Translations under genes and position numbers: made by a program
Shown: piece after piece, positions 1 to 6,392 of the stretch
How the letters are laid out: every line of letters starts with the position of its first letter
Numbering within the stretch: position 1 is the first letter of the stretch
Source of the DNA: a virus
Strand: one strand, 5' to 3'
IMG/VR virus record: IMGVR_UViG_3300008110_000195
Span: 1 to 34,607 of that record
Length of the DNA: 34,607 nt
Notes under the pieces: generated by a model
The model's database searches: none
Seen by the model: the letters and a program-made list of their open reading frames with translations, nothing else
Told to the model about the DNA's origin: nothing

Positions 1-19
1 TCTTATCGTCTTCAGACAT
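1..19 (-). CDS. 5' end of a gene leaving the window
   Basis: Only the first six codons are present, reading MSEDDK. The ATG complement is at 17-19. A perfect GGAGG (complement cctcc at 27-31) lies 7 bases before it, so this is a real translation start. The product cannot be named. It is the next minus-strand gene after the DUF551-like gene. Confidence 0.6.
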
Positions 20-87
20 GATTAAACCTCCAAACATTCCATCTCTCTGGAGTCACACCACTGGGAAACGGCAGGTGTCGCCGTGGT

Positions 88-306
88 TCACTCCCCTCCC
101 GGCAGCGGGCCGATGGGTCGCCAGTATGTGACCGCTAGATACGCTGGCCATTTGCCATTCCATTTGCCGACCGTGCGGCTGTAGTCGCCCCCGTAATTTT
201 GACTAACCACAAGGTACTCGCCATGCTCGGTCGGCGGCTCACCCCACGCATCCCGCCAGCGAAGCAGGTCACGCAGTCGCTTGATTTCAATCTTCTCATC
301 ACTCAT
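88..306 (-). CDS. DUF551-like small phage protein
   Basis: A 72-aa protein. Its C-terminal half has the layout of DUF551-type phage proteins: a PPTEHGEYLVV segment, an aromatic-rich GKWNGKWPAY segment and a closing VTYWRPIGPLP. The function of that family is unknown. The frame is open to 357, but the internal ATG at 304-306 (MSDEKIEIKRL) is preferred because an AAGGA lies 11 bases upstream, while the outer ATG sits directly on that SD. The N-terminus is charged and helical (EKIEIKRLRDLLRWRD). It runs in the same direction as all neighbours. The family match is from memory of the motif pattern only. Confidence 0.55.
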   Translation of the reverse strand: MSDEKIEIKRLRDLLRWRDAWGEPPTEHGEYLVVSQNYGGDYSRTVGKWNGKWPAYLAVTYWRPIGPLPGGE

Positions 307-370
307 ACCCGCACCCATCCTTTCAGCCTGTAGCCCAGTGAATCCAGGCTTTAACAATCGGCCATAACCA

Positions 371-469
371 CTAGATTAACAGAACCAATACGGCTCCCGC
401 TATAAGCGCCGCCAAAACAAGGCTGAAAAGCATAGAGGTAATGGCCTTACCAATCTCGTTGGCGTCCAT
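371..469 (-). CDS. 32-aa single-pass membrane microprotein
   Basis: Translation gives MDANEIGKAITSMLFSLVLA and then a further hydrophobic stretch ending VLVLLI. That is a short polar N-terminus followed by one transmembrane helix of about 20 residues (residues 12-32). A GGAGG lies 6 bases upstream of the ATG, and the SD overlaps the stop codon (TAG at 473-475) of the upstream gene, so the two are probably translationally coupled. Membrane microproteins of this size occur in phage lysis and superinfection-exclusion loci, but nothing here identifies the role. The function is unknown. Confidence 0.6.
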   Translation of the reverse strand: MDANEIGKAITSMLFSLVLAALIAGAVLVLLI

Positions 470-472
470 CAC

Positions 473-655
473 CTACCTCCCAGCGACAGGTTGGTAAAGA
501 ACCCAGCCGTAAAGGGCCGATTTACGCAACAGGTAAACACCTGTTACGGTTCTGACCTTAGGGGTTAAGTTAGTAAAATCGACAAGCTCTCCAGACATTT
601 CAGCGACACCGTCGCGCTGTAACGCATGGAAATTGATTATGTCTCCAAGTCTCAT
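473..655 (-). CDS. Hypothetical protein, 60 aa
   Basis: A small soluble protein, MRLGDIINFHALQRDGV onward, with a beta-rich C-terminal half (VTGVYLLRKSALYGWVLYQP). The start is supported by AAGGA 7 bases upstream of the ATG at 653-655. Its stop lies inside the Shine-Dalgarno region of the 32-aa membrane microprotein, so the two probably share a transcript. No family was recognised. Confidence 0.5.
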   Translation of the reverse strand: MRLGDIINFHALQRDGVAEMSGELVDFTNLTPKVRTVTGVYLLRKSALYGWVLYQPVAGR

Positions 656-696
656 GTCTTCATCCTTCCTTTGTGAATAGCTTTTTGAATAGATTG

Positions 697-987
697 TTAA
701 AGCGTATCTTCTAGTTTTTTAGCGGTTATTGGCTTTGCTTCAACTATTTCTTGAATAGCTTTGCGAATAGCCTCTACTTCCTCGTTATACAGAGGATCGC
801 CTGGGGAACGCTCCAAACCTTTAACCAAGTCACGTAAATCTTGTATGTCGTCTTTGGACAGCCTGGGCTTTAACCAAGCCTGAATCATTTTGTCTAAAAA
901 ATAAATGTCGCAGACAATCATGCTTAAAACACCTAAGCAGCTGCCTACAAACATGCCTAGCATGAACCACACGTACCAACTGTTCAT
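697..987 (-). CDS. Small membrane-anchored protein, 96 aa
   Basis: The N-terminal 30 residues form a transmembrane segment (YVWFMLGMFVGSCLGVLSMI). A charged, mainly helical cytoplasmic domain of about 65 residues follows (LSKDDIQDLRDLVKGLE and NEEVEAIRKAIQEIVEAK). AAAGGAAG lies 4 bases before the ATG. The layout (N-terminal anchor plus charged helical tail) recalls many phage inner-membrane accessory proteins, but no family is recognised. It sits 13 bases after the radical-SAM gene in transcription order. Confidence 0.55.
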   Translation of the reverse strand: MNSWYVWFMLGMFVGSCLGVLSMIVCDIYFLDKMIQAWLKPRLSKDDIQDLRDLVKGLERSPGDPLYNEEVEAIRKAIQEIVEAKPITAKKLEDTL

Positions 988-1000
988 AAAACTTCCTTTC

Positions 1001-2122
1001 TTAAAAAATGTACCTTATTTGGCAATACGGCAGACAAGAGTTCAACATATCTTTTAAATTGTCTATGCCTTCGCTCTTGTAGTTGTTTTTGTACCTTAAA
1101 TTTACCATTCCGTTTTGTGACAGCTTTCTCTGTTGAATAACAGGAAGACCAAACCTGTTTTTAGTTTTGTCTTCTTCGTTATCCCAATGTCGCCACAAAT
1201 ACTTTTCCTCTGCTTGAGGATGCCACTGCATGTTTAAATCATGCAGCTTCTCATTGTGGGTTAGAAAAATAACCTCAGCTTTAAGCTGTTGTTTAGCTTC
1301 AGCAGACAGCGTGTTATCTAGCTGAGCAAACAAGTCCACATAATCGTTTTGCCAGCCGTCATAAATGATGACTGGAGACAAATTAATATGGACTTCGTAG
1401 CCAGCAGACACAAAATCATTGATGGCGTTAATTCTCTCTGTTATGGGAGAAGTGCGCACATCGACAACCCTAGCCACGTGCTCAGGCATTAGGCTAAACC
1501 TAATCCTGGTTTTGCGCTGTGGGTCGTAATTTAAAAGTTCGCGGTTTACGAACTTGGTGGCAAAAGAAGCTTTGCCGTTGGGGATGGTTCTAAACGCAGC
1601 AATAATGTCCTTAACATTATCGCTAACCAGAGAGTCAACGCTGCAGTCGCTGTTCTCTCCGATATCAAACGTCCAGTAGACGGGATCACACTGCTCATTC
1701 TCTGGTGTGATTACCTTGGGACCAAGTTTTTCACATTTTCTCTTAAGGTGTGCTATTATTTTTTCAATATTAGCAAACACTGTTATCGGGTTTGCGTACC
1801 CCTTACGCCTAGCTACGTAACAGTACGCGCAGGCCATAGCACACCCAGAAGAATGGCTTGGGGCGATCCAATCTGTAGATCTAGAGTTAGGCCTGCAGGC
1901 AATCGCTGTCTTAACTCCTAACACAAGCGTATGCGTTTTAACGCTATTCCATTTGCTAACAAGTTCAGGGTTGTTATTTAATTCGTCAATCTTCCAATGA
2001 CTATCTACAGCAATTTTTTTAGCTTCTGGATATTTGTTAAATACGTCTAAACCTCTTTGAAACTTTAAAGCTTCTTTGTCGTAATACATTAAATTTACGT
2101 TGAGCAAAGTATTTGCGTCCAT
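1001..2122 (-). CDS. Radical-SAM protein, spore photoproduct lyase type
   Basis: A 373-aa protein with a radical-SAM iron-sulfur motif, C94-x3-C98-x2-C101 followed by Y102 (GCAMACAYCYV), then a conserved-looking KGYANPITVFANIE stretch. This arrangement and length are those of the spore photoproduct lyase family, which uses a 4Fe-4S cluster and S-adenosylmethionine to reverse the thymine dimer 5-thyminyl-5,6-dihydrothymine. A direct repair role against UV damage is therefore plausible, but phage members are not characterised to my knowledge. The start at 2122 (MDANTLLN) is chosen because AGGAG lies 8 bases upstream. The frame remains open to 2236, but that part runs through a terminator hairpin and is not translated. 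It is transcriptionally isolated by that strong terminator. Confidence 0.75.
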   Translation of the reverse strand: MDANTLLNVNLMYYDKEALKFQRGLDVFNKYPEAKKIAVDSHWKIDELNNNPELVSKWNSVKTHTLVLGVKTAIACRPNSRSTDWIAPSHSSGCAMACAYCYVARRKGYANPITVFANIEKIIAHLKRKCEKLGPKVITPENEQCDPVYWTFDIGENSDCSVDSLVSDNVKDIIAAFRTIPNGKASFATKFVNRELLNYDPQRKTRIRFSLMPEHVARVVDVRTSPITERINAINDFVSAGYEVHINLSPVIIYDGWQNDYVDLFAQLDNTLSAEAKQQLKAEVIFLTHNEKLHDLNMQWHPQAEEKYLWRHWDNEEDKTKNRFGLPVIQQRKLSQNGMVNLRYKNNYKSEGIDNLKDMLNSCLPYCQIRYIF

Positions 2123-2179
2123 ATCCACAGCTCCTAATAACACCTTAAAACATAAAAAAATAGTCACGCAAAAAAAAAG

Positions 2180-2219
2180 ACAAAAGGTCGGTAGTTGCGT
2201 ACAACTACCGACCTTTTGT
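2180..2219 (-). terminator. Strong intrinsic terminator
   Basis: A perfect 18-bp stem (2180-2197 with 2202-2219) and a 4-base loop. On the minus strand it is followed by TTTTGTC and a run of nine T. It ends the transcript of the 2236-2427 gene just before the radical-SAM gene. It is the longest perfect stem among the terminators seen here. Confidence 0.85.
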
Positions 2220-2235
2220 ACGAAAGTAGTTTGCA

Positions 2236-2427
2236 CTAAACAAAAGTGCTAGCTTTTAAAACTACTCTACCTTTAGTTATGGCGTCGTCTGGAGCTGGTT
2301 CTTTAATTGTTTCTAAAGAAGCCAGATCAAAACACTCCATGTCCAAAGGGTCTATAACAAGGCAAGACTGCTTTTTCTGCGCTGGCGTAAGCTTTTGCAG
2401 CTTAGCCAGCAATTGCCCGTAAGTCAT
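2236..2427 (-). CDS. Hypothetical protein, 63 aa
   Basis: It begins MTYGQLLAKLQKLTPAQKKQ, a pattern common at the start of small phage proteins of the type YKELLEKLQKLTPEQ, followed by a strand-rich segment (SCLVIDPLDMECFDL). The start at 2427 is preferred over 2439: AAGGA is 11 bases upstream of the inner ATG, whereas the outer ATG abuts it. The start lies 1 base beyond the stop of the preceding gene, implying coupled translation. The function is unknown. Confidence 0.5.
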   Translation of the reverse strand: MTYGQLLAKLQKLTPAQKKQSCLVIDPLDMECFDLASLETIKEPAPDDAITKGRVVLKASTFV

Positions 2428-2428
2428 G

Positions 2429-2728
2429 CTACTTGTCATCCTTCACTTTTTTTAAAGGTGGAGGGCTTGGCAATCGAAGAACGTGCATTGGAATAGAGGC
2501 TAGACGTCCGTCTGGCGTGCGCCAAAACCCCTTTTCAAATTTAAGAATGCACGGAGCCTTATCTCCAAGATACAAAGCCACGTACCAAACATTTTGAACA
2601 GGGTTCTCTGGTAAAAACCAACCGCTAGTACCGCCTACGGGAATATCAAAGTTAAACGTCTTAGCGATAAGAGAACTGTCAGCCATAACAACTGGTGCTG
2701 CAGTTTTGGTCTCAGTAGCTTCACTCAT
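2429..2728 (-). CDS. Hypothetical protein, possibly DUF551-like, 99 aa
   Basis: The N-terminus is low-complexity (MSEATETKTAAPVVM). The C-terminal half carries spaced aromatic residues (VWYVALYLGDKAP, FEKGFWRTPDG) and ends in LPSPPPLKK, which loosely resembles the DUF551 layout seen at 88-306. The start at 2728 has AGGAGG 9 bases upstream. The start codon overlaps the stop of the zinc-ribbon microprotein gene, indicating coupled translation. The family assignment is weak. Confidence 0.5.
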   Translation of the reverse strand: MSEATETKTAAPVVMADSSLIAKTFNFDIPVGGTSGWFLPENPVQNVWYVALYLGDKAPCILKFEKGFWRTPDGRLASIPMHVLRLPSPPPLKKVKDDK

Positions 2729-2888
2729 TATCATTTCCCTCCTGGAAACTTTCGTCTTTGGAATAGTCCAACCGTTCACTTTTACAAACAGGACAGCAAG
2801 GAAGCTGATACAGCTTATTGGTTAGTCCTTTGATTACCTTGTGTCCTGTTTGCTCGCCTTCCCAGTTACAACGCAAACAATTAATCAT
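2721..2888 (-). CDS. Zinc-ribbon microprotein, 55 aa
   Basis: The protein starts MINCLRCNWEGEQTG. It contains two cysteine knuckles, C4-x2-C7 and C31-C32-x2-C35 (LPCCPVCKSE), separated by 23 residues: a classical rubredoxin-like zinc-ribbon layout. AGGAG lies 5 bases before the ATG at 2886-2888. It overlaps both neighbours by 8 bases, forming a compact translational string. Such small zinc ribbons in phages bind nucleic acid or host polymerase subunits, but the target cannot be read from sequence. Confidence 0.7.
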   Translation of the reverse strand: MINCLRCNWEGEQTGHKVIKGLTNKLYQLPCCPVCKSERLDYSKDESFQEGNDNE

Positions 2889-3069
2889 CAGAACTCCTGT
2901 TCTCAGTCATGGCTTGTTTGCACGCTTCAAGTTTTCTGTTCGTATTAGCTAACCTGTTACCTAGGCAATACGAACACCGCCCATGGTTACGACAAGACCT
3001 GTCGTTAGCCTTGGACTTACGATATGGTTCACGGCGCTCTTTACCGTGATCGATAGCTTTGTCTAGCAT
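2881..3069 (-). CDS. Cys/His-rich small basic protein, 62 aa
   Basis: A basic, hydrophilic protein with a central cluster C26, H29, C32, C35 (DRSCRNHGRCSYCLGNRL) that could hold one zinc ion. The pattern C-R-N-x-G-x-C-x2-C-x2-N-R recurs, from memory, in many uncharacterised phage proteins. AGGTGG lies 4 bases before the ATG. It is followed by an 8-base overlap with the zinc-ribbon gene, so two consecutive small metal-binding proteins are likely co-translated. The function is unknown. Confidence 0.55.
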   Translation of the reverse strand: MLDKAIDHGKERREPYRKSKANDRSCRNHGRCSYCLGNRLANTNRKLEACKQAMTENRSSDD

Positions 3070-3096
3070 AAACCCACCTAAGTTAATGTTCTGGAC

Positions 3097-3396
3097 TTAA
3101 CAACTACAGTTATCAATCGTATCATGATCGGGATGTACGGCTAAAACGTGTTTTAAACTTTCACGAATACTCCCGAGTATTTCTTTTAAATGAGCGTCAG
3201 TAAGTTCGGAAGAATTACGGAACATAAACTTAGCTTCAGCTAAAGTGTCGTAGAAAGTTTCTTCGACAATGCGTTTAAAATCAACGTCGTCTTCCGCTTT
3301 GAATTTATTAGCTAACTGCTGTGTTAACACCGCTATATTGCGATAAGACTTAAATAATTTTCTTGCGATTGGCAGCATGTCTTTTGACAGTCGCAT
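3097..3396 (-). CDS. Hypothetical helical protein, 99 aa
   Basis: An all-helical, charged protein (MLPIARKLFKSYRNIAVLTQ, FKRIVEETFYDTLAEAKFMF). It ends in a Cys pair (NCSC). GGAG lies 5 bases before the ATG. Upstream, the leader contains CCCCCTTTTTTT without a matching hairpin. No family is recognised. It is the first gene downstream of the structured non-coding block at 3456-3910. Confidence 0.5.
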   Translation of the reverse strand: MRLSKDMLPIARKLFKSYRNIAVLTQQLANKFKAEDDVDFKRIVEETFYDTLAEAKFMFRNSSELTDAHLKEILGSIRESLKHVLAVHPDHDTIDNCSC

Positions 3397-3455
3397 GGCT
3401 ACTCCAAAAAAAGGGGGTTACACAATACCTATGACCAAAAACTTTTAGTTTGTTC

Positions 3456-3650
3456 AAAAAAAAATAAAACCCTGGAGGGACTCGAACCCTCATCTCCCCG
3501 CTAGATGGCGCGACGGGGTATCTTTGGAATAGTTGTGGCAGTCACGCCTCCACCTATGGCTATTCCGAGCCCGTAGGCTTCAAACTTAGGTTGTAACTTA
3601 CGACCTAATTTGGGCTTGGTTGGAAAGCCCAAATAAAGTTTGAAGCTTAG
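3456..3650 (-). ncRNA. Candidate structured RNA with three-way junction and tRNA-like T-arm
   Basis: Reading the minus strand 5' to 3', the segment can form a near-perfect three-way junction. P1 pairs 3577-3587 with 3636-3646 (11 bp). P3 pairs 3608-3617 with 3625-3634 (10 bp). P2 pairs 3588-3595 with 3599-3606 (7 bp and one mismatch). Almost no base is unpaired at the junction. Downstream hairpins follow: 3526-3532 with 3560-3566 (7 bp) and 3496-3500 with 3514-3518 (5 bp). Last is a T-arm-like hairpin at 3475-3491 (GAGGG, loop TTCGAGT, CCCTC). After it comes CAGGG and a T-rich tract (3456-3469). A frame of 60 codons (3501-3683) crosses it but has only a TTG start without an SD. No canonical tRNA fits. 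Strand and boundaries are inferred. Confidence 0.4.
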
Positions 3651-3683
3651 ACGACAAGGTTTGTCGGGCACATGGACAAACAA

Positions 3684-3902
3684 AATAATCCATGCTATGT
3701 ACTATTTACGCTTTTATTTGTTTACTACGTAAACCAAATGTATTCAAAATTTTGTCATTGTCTATTATTACCATGTTGATAAACATTAAGAAGATATAAT
3801 AGATAAAGCGCTTTTTTTGAATATGTTTGGTTTACGTAGTAAACAAACAAAAGCGTAATTCGTACATAGAATGGAAAAAATTAATAATCCATTCTATGTA
3901 CG
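3684..3902. repeat. 60-bp inverted repeat element with flanking direct repeats
   Basis: Arms at 3690-3749 and 3815-3874 are inverted copies matching at 54 of 60 positions, with a 65-base AT-rich spacer. Each arm contains the palindrome GTTTAC-TAC-GTAAAC (or its complement). The outer end of the arm recurs again at 3889-3902, which with 3861-3874 makes a perfect 14-bp stem and 14-base loop. The segment aataatccat(g/t)ctatgtac is also a 19-base direct repeat with one difference at the two ends (3684-3702 and 3883-3901). No coding frame is present. Candidates are a replication origin or cruciform, a recombination site, or a miniature mobile element. Confidence 0.85.
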
Positions 3903-3914
3903 ATGATTTTTACG

Positions 3915-4505
3915 TCAGCTTGGTACTTCGTTTACACCAACGGCTGCTGTCCAATCTTTGGGATGCTTAATCACGTTAAGCACCTGCAGGTCATCGACAA
4001 TAGTGTCTTGGTCGTTTTCTTTTAGCTTACTAACGGCGCTGCTTTGAGGCTGGTAGCAAATACGCGCGTATGAGGTGGTGTCTGCGTCAGGAACCGTCTC
4101 TAAAGCGATTTTAACGGCCTCTGCGCGTGAAGTAGCTTCAACCGTAACAGTACGAATACCTACCTCTCTCAAAAACACTTTGAACGATTTGATCGTTTTA
4201 ACTTGGCTGCCGTCTTGGTGGAGCATGGGAATTTTATCCCAGTCAAACAAAGAGATAGCGCAAGCGCCCAACTTATCAAACTCGTCATAAGCCAGCATTG
4301 GAGCTTGCAGACCGTCTTCCATTGCCTGAAGCATTGCTACTTCTTTGGCTTTGGTATCGTCGTAATCGATGATATCCTCGACGCAGATACGTACTGCTTT
4401 GTAGTCAGGTCGGCCAATCGTGTTCATACCAGCCACGATTACACGAACTACGTTCTTGGTTTTTGCTGGAACAGAAGAAGTCTTCTTGGAAACTTTAGTA
4501 GCCAT
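3915..4505 (-). CDS. Hypothetical protein with basic tail and DpnD/PcfM-like C-terminal segment
   Basis: A 196-aa protein. The Lys-rich disordered N-terminus (MATKVSKKTSSVPAKTKN) is followed by a globular part. A later segment, SFKVFLREVGIRTVTVEATS then RAEAVKIALETV, matches the general pattern of small DpnD/PcfM-like strands in which a beta hairpin is followed by an (S)xxEA helix. The function is unknown. GAGG lies 5 bases before the ATG. It shares the basic N-terminal style with the next gene downstream in the window (4585-4941). It is the first gene next to the inverted-repeat block, which lies after its 3' end. Confidence 0.55.
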   Translation of the reverse strand: MATKVSKKTSSVPAKTKNVVRVIVAGMNTIGRPDYKAVRICVEDIIDYDDTKAKEVAMLQAMEDGLQAPMLAYDEFDKLGACAISLFDWDKIPMLHQDGSQVKTIKSFKVFLREVGIRTVTVEATSRAEAVKIALETVPDADTTSYARICYQPQSSAVSKLKENDQDTIVDDLQVLNVIKHPKDWTAAVGVNEVPS

Positions 4506-4534
4506 AACGTCCTCGTTAAACTAGCCAAAAACAA

Positions 4535-4561
4535 ACAAGGCTGAGAACACCTCAGCCTTGT
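4535..4561 (-). terminator. Intrinsic terminator
   Basis: An 11-bp perfect stem (4535-4545 with 4551-4561) with a 5-base loop. On the minus strand it is followed by TTGTTTTTGG. It lies between the 118-aa gene and the 196-aa gene. Confidence 0.75.
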
Positions 4562-4584
4562 CAAAACAAAACTAAAGACAACAA

Positions 4585-4941
4585 TTAACCAGCCATAAGC
4601 TGCTTAATTTTTGTGTCAACACTGCCAGACAGACTGCGCGCTTTTTCGCAGAAAAGAATCGCCTGGCCTTCCCTTACCAAAGTCACACGGCCTGGCTCTT
4701 CGTTAGTACCGTTTTTCTCAACGGTACGTGTCAGCCATACGCCGTCTTCTGCTTTTTTGATCTGCATCAAGAAAACGCCAAAATGAGCGTCAGCATTGTG
4801 GCCTATCCTGTACGTAGCCTTGGCTACGTCAAAGGTAACCCAGTCCGCAAAAGAAATTTTCTTGGCAGACTTGACTACCTTAACTTTTTTTACAACGGTT
4901 ACTTTTGTTTTCTTTTGCTTTACAGGTTTCTTCTTTTCCAT
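4585..4941 (-). CDS. Hypothetical protein with lysine-rich N-terminus, 118 aa
   Basis: The first 30 residues are almost only Lys, Val and Thr (MEKKKPVKQKKTKVTVVKKV), which suggests nucleic-acid binding or an unstructured tail. A compact alpha/beta domain follows (YRIGHNADAHFGVFLMQIKK). AGGAGG lies 9 bases before the ATG. A terminator follows its stop. No family was recognised. The resemblance to the neighbouring 196-aa protein is limited to the basic tail. Confidence 0.55.
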   Translation of the reverse strand: MEKKKPVKQKKTKVTVVKKVKVVKSAKKISFADWVTFDVAKATYRIGHNADAHFGVFLMQIKKAEDGVWLTRTVEKNGTNEEPGRVTLVREGQAILFCEKARSLSGSVDTKIKQLMAG

Positions 4942-4956
4942 GTCGTTGATCCTCCT

Positions 4957-6381
4957 TTACTTGGTTAAAACCCATCCCTTTTTCTTTATGTTTACAAGAA
5001 CTTCCAAATAACTAGACCAAGCATTTTCGTCTGACAGTTCCAAAATTAAGCGCTCAAAAGGTATTACCCTGTCTGTGGCTATTTTAGAAGTGTATTTGAC
5101 TATCTTTATAAGCCAAACGTGCGGAACACCAGAATAAGAAGAAGCAGACGGCGGTTCTGAACGGACGATAAATTTTGAGCGCATCCAGTCAGCTATTTTT
5201 TGCTCTTTATCTGCCGATAACCTAATAAGGTAATCAGAGTAAACTGAAAGGCTTGTTAAATAACAAAAATAACCTATAAACACTTCTTCAAAATTCTCTT
5301 CAACTTTTTCTTCCAAAGATCTCCAAAAACATCCTTTAAGCTTAGAAAAATAGTCACACAAACTGTGCATATCAAAATGCAAATTAATGTATGAATCTTC
5401 TAATTCTGTAAAATACTTGGTATACATTTTAAATAAATTTATAACAAGATCTGTAACAGCCTCATCCAGATCGTTTGGAACGAACTCGTCATCGTTAATA
5501 AAATCGGAAACCGTGTCTACTATTTCACAAATAACGTTTGAAGTTACTCTTAAAGTTTCAAGCCTGTAAGAAGAAACTGATGTGGTAGTGCGCATAGAAT
5601 TTCTAAATTCAGAAAAGTATTCTTCGCTTCTTAAATCTATTGCGTTGAAAGAATCTACTAGCATTTTTAGAGTTTCAAACATTTCTTGTTTGTACTCTTC
5701 ATTAGTTCTAGTAGCCTTCAAATAACTGAAATAGATTATTAAAGCCAAATTTTTTCTAGTCTCGTCCATCTGTCTGGTTAAACTAACCAGCCTGGTGTAA
5801 ATAGGAGCACTAGTATCAGCCACCGTGTTAAAATATCTACTGTCGTGAGATACGGTAGGTAAATCTAGAAACCTCAACGATTTAATATACTGCTCTAACT
5901 CAGGCCACCTATCGCCTAAATTAAAAACTTTTTCAATGTAGTCACAAGGCAAATTTCGAATATCCATTCTGCAGTTAAAATCAGTGTCTGCTCTGTAGCT
6001 GCAGTCTTGACTTATCATTAAACTTATTACTTTTTCTTCCAGCTCAGGCCACCTTGCTTTCAAAACTGTTGAAGCATAATTAAATGCTTCTGTGGGATTG
6101 ACTATTAAACTTTTACTGACTGGGTCAGTAAGTTTATTTGCTATAATTTCATGGATGATTCTTGACGGCAGCCCCTCTCTTCTACCTCCTTCTGATGTTT
6201 TATTCACCCACTCCATAACAAGGTCGCGTCCGTGTTTTTTGTTTGTTATTTTGATTATTCTGTGATTTTCTCTTTCTACCCTCTCTACTTGTTTGTCTGG
6301 CCTGTCTTCTTTTTTACGAACTCTTTTTGAAACTATTTCTTGTAAACTTCTTATCATTTTGTCTGTCTTCGTTTCCAACAC
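4957..6381 (-). CDS. Large helical protein with WPELE motifs, 474 aa
   Basis: It starts at GTG (6379-6381) with AAGGAG 7 bases upstream. A charged N-terminal region (SKRVRKKEDRPDKQVERVER) precedes an all-helical body in which a short motif recurs: VLKARWPELEEKVISL, LGDRWPELEQYIKSL. Comparable RWPE-E repeats occur, from memory, in large uncharacterised phage proteins and may be helical-repeat scaffolds. The coding region is markedly AT-rich. It lies 11 bases after the stop of a second protein (6393-7667) that has the same motif once, so they probably function together. No catalytic motif is visible. Confidence 0.6.
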   Translation of the reverse strand: MLETKTDKMIRSLQEIVSKRVRKKEDRPDKQVERVERENHRIIKITNKKHGRDLVMEWVNKTSEGGRREGLPSRIIHEIIANKLTDPVSKSLIVNPTEAFNYASTVLKARWPELEEKVISLMISQDCSYRADTDFNCRMDIRNLPCDYIEKVFNLGDRWPELEQYIKSLRFLDLPTVSHDSRYFNTVADTSAPIYTRLVSLTRQMDETRKNLALIIYFSYLKATRTNEEYKQEMFETLKMLVDSFNAIDLRSEEYFSEFRNSMRTTTSVSSYRLETLRVTSNVICEIVDTVSDFINDDEFVPNDLDEAVTDLVINLFKMYTKYFTELEDSYINLHFDMHSLCDYFSKLKGCFWRSLEEKVEENFEEVFIGYFCYLTSLSVYSDYLIRLSADKEQKIADWMRSKFIVRSEPPSASSYSGVPHVWLIKIVKYTSKIATDRVIPFERLILELSDENAWSSYLEVLVNIKKKGWVLTK

Positions 6382-6392
6382 GATCCTTCTCC

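Noticed and set aside
3402-3417. 16-base identity ctccaaaaaaaggggg with 25053-25068
   Set aside because: At 25053 it is the terminator T-tract plus SD; at 3402 no hairpin partner exists. The similarity is probably chance in low-complexity sequence.
3471-3545. A tRNA gene ending at the T-arm-like hairpin
   Set aside because: No acceptor 5' strand complementary to CAGGGTT, no D-arm and no 7-base anticodon loop with T33 could be found upstream, so no tRNA was called.
3501-3683. 60-codon minus-strand frame in the structured block
   Set aside because: The start is TTG without an SD, and the segment is dominated by nested inverted repeats, so RNA structure explains it better than coding. It is kept open as an alternative.
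4075-4544. Plus-strand frames antisense to the 196-aa gene
   Set aside because: They mirror the minus-strand gene, lack SDs and show no recognisable protein character.
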